Assembly: GCF_028583425.1 (NCBI RefSeq)
Contig: NC_072791.1
Span: 43,407,368-43,471,367 of the forward strand
Direction of reading: 5' to 3'
Length of the DNA stretch: 64,000 nucleotides
Source of the DNA: Eublepharis macularius
Taxonomy: Eukaryota; Chordata; Lepidosauria; Squamata; Eublepharidae
The position numbers were made by a program, and so were the translations under genes. Below are positions 59,576 through 64,000 of this stretch, piece after piece; positions within the stretch are counted from its first letter, which is position 1, and each line of letters begins with the position of its first letter. Below the pieces are notes generated by a model. It did not search any database. It was not told the origin of the DNA and worked only from the letters and a program-made list of their open reading frames with translations.

Positions 59576-62459
59576 CATAAAATGATAGAGATTTATCTCA
59601 ATCCCCTGTATGGACATAGAATTTTTAATTGCTGAATACTCCTGATTAGATAATATAATCTAGATTGTATATTGTCAGACTAGGCAAATGTGCATTTGCT
59701 AAATTAGGTAAACTAATGTCTTTTCTGTTTCACTGCTACTAGGAAACTGAGGGTGTGTGGGTGGGTGTTTGTTTTATTAAATTCTCTCCCATCCCCCCAG
59801 ATTGCAACCCCAGTCTGAACGGAGAGAAAGGGCTACGCAGCTGCTATTTCCCTTTTTAAAAACTGAGCAGACCTATTTCTGCATCTCTCCTGTGTCTGTC
59901 TAGTTTGGCCTTCACTTTTCATCTTTTACTATTTTTATATTAGTCTTCTAGCCACAGGGAAGAGCAAGGAAGTGTATTGAAGCCTCCCCTGTCACCACTG
60001 AATCTTGTTCAGCAACTATACTCCAGTTTTGTCAGGCTCTGCCCATGCATTTCCAAGAACATCTTTTTGCCCGTAAGTTTTAAAAAGCTCTGTCATTCTT
60101 CAGACAGCAAGTGAAGACTTTGTTTGGCTTCCCTTCACTGATTCATCTTCCCATTTATGTGTGTTATTTAATTATGTTTAATTTAAACACACACACAAAC
60201 AAACATATATATATATGAGTTTTTTAAAGTTATTTTGATTATTGTCACTAAATTGGATGAAAAGGCAGCATAAAAGTCTTTAAAATAAATAAGTGAAAAC
60301 CAATAATTAAATTTTGACCTATGCAGAAAATAACTCCACCCTTCCAGGTAATGTGTTGTCTTCCCCAAGGAAAGTGTTTTCTTGGCATTTTGGCACATGC
60401 AAGATTGACAAAATGCTGATATGTGTTAGATGGCTTTCCTTACCCCTCTTAACTGTGTAATTTGTCAACACAGCAGCTGTGCCAATAAAAGTTTGAGGTG
60501 CTGTGTTCTCTGATACCAGGAGGCCTGAGCATCTCCCCATCTCTTGCCTGTAGTCCCTGATGTTGCTGAACAGAATCACTTTTGACCCTCAAACATGCTG
60601 GAGATATGGGCTTCTGTGACTGATAAAACAAAGCAAGTTTTTACAGGGCTTTGTACACTGCCTCAGCAGCTGCTGAGACAAGTTCCATTTAGTGTCATTC
60701 CCTCCCTGACTGTCTCTCAAAAGGTTTATTTTTCTTCAGTTTTGTGGCCAGGGATGAAGACAAGCTATGCCCTTCCCTGGAGTCCATCTGTCTCCTACTT
60801 GCTTATTCCTGACCTACAGGCGTCATTCTCTCCCTTCCTGACGTCTGTCCTTGTCTTGGCTACAGATAATTGTCCTGTCACAGACAGTGGGTAAATGATG
60901 GCTCCAGGTGGGGGTGGGGGTATCAGGGGCAGCTGCGCTTATGCCTTTGAGTTCCGCGTTTCCTTGCTCGTGTGTGGAATGCATGTCCCACCGCGGGTGG
61001 CTTCAGCCTCTGTGTCGCTGGTGGAGTCATCTTGCCTGCGGATGTGCTTTTCACCTTTTCATTTCTTAAGCAATTAAGCATTCTTGTCTCCAGCTTTGTC
61101 CCCATTGAGGTCAGATTTGTGGGCACAAAACATGCATTGAAGCATCATCTTGCTCTGAAAGGGTCTTATTGTGCACAGGAAGGTACTTTACCCTTTATAG
61201 CAAATTTTCCTTTTGTCAAATGCCAAATTATCTTAGTCTAGATAGTGAAAAACCTCCTGCCCTGGGGCCAAGTAAAAGACTGAAACAATAGGGGAGCCAG
61301 CTGGGAGAAGTGGGGGTCTTTGAGAGGGGCAGTGGGTGGACTTCATCCATTTTCACTGGACAAATAAGTTTGTAGATTTTCTGTTGGGGAAATCAAAGCA
61401 ATTCCTGTAAAAGGTATGTGTAAAGGGATGAGACCCCTGCACATGCTAATAGAATCTGTTTTATGATACTTTATATGGTGGAAAATAATCAATGAGAGAT
61501 CAAGTGAAGTCACACAACATGCAGATTTGTGGAAAAGAAAACATAGTTAAAAATTTGGCTGCCTCGCCCTGCCACAGTAACAGAAATTACAGTAAAGAAG
61601 AAATGTTGAGTTTAACATAGGTCTGTAGCTTTTGAGGCTTCCATTGGCTGAACTGTTGTGACATCACAGAAGAGCAGAAATGTGCCTCATGTTAGCTGTT
61701 ATGGTGACAGCAGCTCAGCACTGAAAAATGTTGAAAGTTTGGAATTTTATCAGCAAGTTGTAAAACTTCGGTTGCCAATTGTTGTGCTTGTTGCTGTCTA
61801 GATCTTGGCGTCTTCCACTCAGAAATGCAATTGCGGGCGGGGGGGGCAGTGTTTTTAACATCATGAATATTCAGTGGTAAGGAACCTGTGCTTGTTAAAA
61901 GGTCTGCCTGTAATGTAGCTGAAAAAGACATAATGGGCAGGGGAGGAGAACATCCTTAAAGTATCATAGTAAGAAGTTAGGAAAGGAAATGCAGTGTGTG
62001 GTGGGAGAGTGCACATAACCTTTGCTGTATAATTATTAAAGTACAGAAGCATGGCCTCATGAAATCTGGCAACTTTCCTTCTGGCACCTTTGTGGTTATC
62101 CGCTCCCACTTCCACCATGCACAAGCAGCCTAAAAAGCATGGATTGAGGAACTCCTCATGCTTTGCCAGTTATCCTCAGCTGTTTGCTGCCCCTTGTTCA
62201 TGGCTGCCTAAGGCAAGCTTCCATCCCGACCAGCTAGTGAGAAGGATCCAAGCAGGTAAGTTCCTGGAGGTTCTCAAAGTACGTTTAGCAGTAACCCTGA
62301 GAACACCAGGTGCCGTGCTCTGGGTAACATCTTTCCCAAGAGGAGATGTTGCACAGATGTCTAAAGCTGCTTGCTTCTCCCTGCCCCCCTCTTCTTTGAT
62401 AGAGCTGTGCGGCTGCTTTATTGGACCAAGCCAGCTGCTCCTTGAATCTGTTTGTGTCA

Positions 62460-62520
62460 AGAGAGACTCTATATTCTCTCTTTCTCTCCCCCCTTCTTCC
62501 TTTCTCCCTCCCTCCTTCCC
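62460..62520 (+). repeat. Polypyrimidine tract
   Basis: About 60 bp of almost pure C and T (TTCTCTCTTTCTCTCCCCCC and CTTCCTTTCTCCCTCCCTCC). Low complexity; no function assigned. Confidence 0.8.
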
Positions 62521-63039
62521 AGGATATATAGATCAGGATATCCCAAGATGTGTGTGCATTGAATTCTAAATGTGAATATGCTTTGCTGTTGCAATTCACT
62601 TAGAGTTTCGTTTGTGTGCTGCAGCTGTATTTTAATGCATGTGTATGACAAATGTTCTGGCTTTCTATCAAGTAACAATTCACAGGTGGTGTAGCTAACA
62701 TTCTTCGGTGACTGTGGTCCACATGTTAAGGGAAATGGGGTTGCTTGTCTGCACTTCCTAACCTTTAAAAAGGCCCTGCTAGATGTAAGTATTGCAGTAA
62801 GAGGGCAGCGAACCACTGGTTCATGGAAGCTCGTAAGTATGTTTTCCTAAAGAGACACAGCCCAGGAAAAACTTGAAAACTATCACAACCCCGTACTTTC
62901 CCTCCCCTACAAGAATGAAGGCCTTGTATGTGTGAGACGGAATGCACTTTAAAGAAAGTTTCTTAAGCGCAGCACTCAAGAACTGGAAGGGAAGGAGTTA
63001 ATAATTGCCTGGAATGAGAACTTGATTGACAGGCTGCTC

Positions 63040-63260
63040 CCTCCTCTCTGATTGGCCAGTCAGAACCAGCCTTCAGGATGACAGTTGCTGACAGGATTTT
63101 GGGTTCAGAAAGAGTGTGTGAGAGAGTCTGACAGGGAAGATCAGACAGGTTCCCTTCTGAAGTGAGGAAAAAGAAATCTTTTGCCCTAACTGTAATATCA
63201 TTGTCTTGAGGAGGAATTCTAGTTAGAAATTCCAAGTATAAAAGCCAACACAAGCTAAAA
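63040..63260 (+). promoter_or_regulatory. Promoter-like cluster, possibly part of an LTR
   Basis: A CCAAT box in reverse (GATTGGCC near 63,050) is followed at about 190 bp by AGTATAAAAGCC (about 63,235-63,246), a good TATA box. The spacing and the short-repeat texture would fit the U3 of an old solo LTR or an internal promoter. No matching second LTR or TSD was found. Confidence 0.25.
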
Positions 63261-64000
63261 CCCGTTTACACAGCCATGATAGAACTGGGTGTGTGTTTTT
63301 GGCAAAGAGTGATTGGGTAGTAAGTGGAGACTCCCATTCAAGCTAAGTGAAGAAGGGTTCATTCTTCTTAGGAGAAGATTAATTCCTGCCCAGTGTGTAA
63401 AGGAGGTTTGGTGCTGAGGAGGCCCTCTGGGTCTGTTGTAAACGGAAAACAGTTTTGAACTTATTGTCAGGAAACCAGAGTTGTAAAAAGGAACTCAACA
63501 AAGAAATGTTGTTGCTGTAACAAAAGTATTAAACAAAACACATCTCACTGTTAAGGATTAAGACCATAGAAGCTAAGCTTCAAGAAAACTATTTTACCTG
63601 TGAATTAAGGAGTATTCTGTTCTACTAACAAATTTTACTTCTGCTTTTTTATTCCCTGACTGCCCTTATTACATCCCTGCCTGTTCAATGAAGTTGTTGT
63701 TTCTTTTGAATGTTATACTGCCTCTAGTACCATTTCCAACGCAGAAGAAGAGGGTTCCTGCTTTTCTCCCATCAAGTTTCTGGGCTGAGCTAAAAAGCCA
63801 AAATTATAACTGCTTAAAACCACAAATAGAGACTGCTTAACCAAGGCAGGCAAACCTGGATTTTGGCAGAAAAATCTGCCTCAGAGTGGGGGAATGCAGG
63901 GGGGGGATCACAACATGACATTGGAAAGAACACACATCCTTCCCCTGTTTTTCCCCACCTCCATCTTCTGTCCCCTCTCTTTGTAATCTTGTTTCACTTT

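Larger units (their letters stand above)
54372..64000 (+). other. ISM2: ISM2 intron 1 (5' part)
   Basis: This runs from the donor at 54,372 to the end of the window. No second ISM2 exon (thrombospondin or AMOP domain) was recognised. It carries SINE, CR1 and PLE copies up to about 59.6 kb, listed separately. From 59,580 to 64,000 no named repeat or gene was recognised apart from an AT run near 60,205, a polypyrimidine tract near 62,460-62,520 and a promoter-like cluster near 63.05-63.25 kb. Confidence 0.7.

Overview
This is vertebrate nuclear DNA, almost certainly from a squamate reptile. It has intron-split genes, a CpG-rich promoter, and the interspersed-repeat mix typical of lizards: tRNA-headed SINEs, 5S-rRNA-headed SINEs, L2, CR1, RTE/BovB and L1 LINEs, hAT-type MITEs, Penelope-like elements (PLEs) and a Ty1/copia element. 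A gecko-like lineage is possible, but the sequence alone does not fix it.

Genes. Positions 1-38,701 hold the 3' part of SPTLC2 (+ strand): a large repeat-filled intron (1-34,482), then the last three coding exons (34,483-34,618; 35,285-35,414; 38,582-38,701). They encode the C-terminal ~128 residues of the long-chain-base subunit of serine palmitoyltransferase. A probable 3' UTR of up to ~6 kb follows and is nearly free of recognisable repeats. A CpG-rich promoter region (about 52.6-54.4 kb) contains the first coding exon of ISM2 (isthmin-2; 54,231-54,371, + strand), which encodes a signal peptide. The rest of the window is ISM2 intron 1. SPTLC2 followed by ISM2 on the same strand is the conserved vertebrate order, and this supports both calls.

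Mobile elements. (i) A complete Ty1/copia retrotransposon (958-5900, minus strand) has ~370-bp LTRs, a 5-bp target duplication (TSD) and a primer-binding site matching the anticodon arm of initiator-tRNA-Met. Its gag-pol frame is broken. (ii) A composite PLE (21,228-26,619) has a 13-bp TSD. It contains an inverted truncated unit, a direct truncated unit (pseudo-LTR), and a nearly full unit with an intact ~893-aa reverse transcriptase/GIY-YIG protein. (iii) Four smaller PLE-type insertions (46.9, 49.1, 55.7 and 56.8 kb) are also fold-back in structure and flanked by 9-13-bp TSDs. (iv) A palindromic hAT-like MITE (10,377-10,616) has an 8-bp TSD. (v) A 5'-truncated L1 lies at 29.1-30.2 kb. (vi) A decayed L2 (48.2-52.2 kb) is interrupted by a MITE-like element and a PLE.

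The most interesting signal is a short RNA motif shared by the PLE tails. It has a CUGANGA box, a covarying hairpin, GAAA, a self-complementary AGCU or ACGU, and an outer helix. It fits a dimer-type hammerhead ribozyme and recurs in four divergent tail families with compensatory changes.
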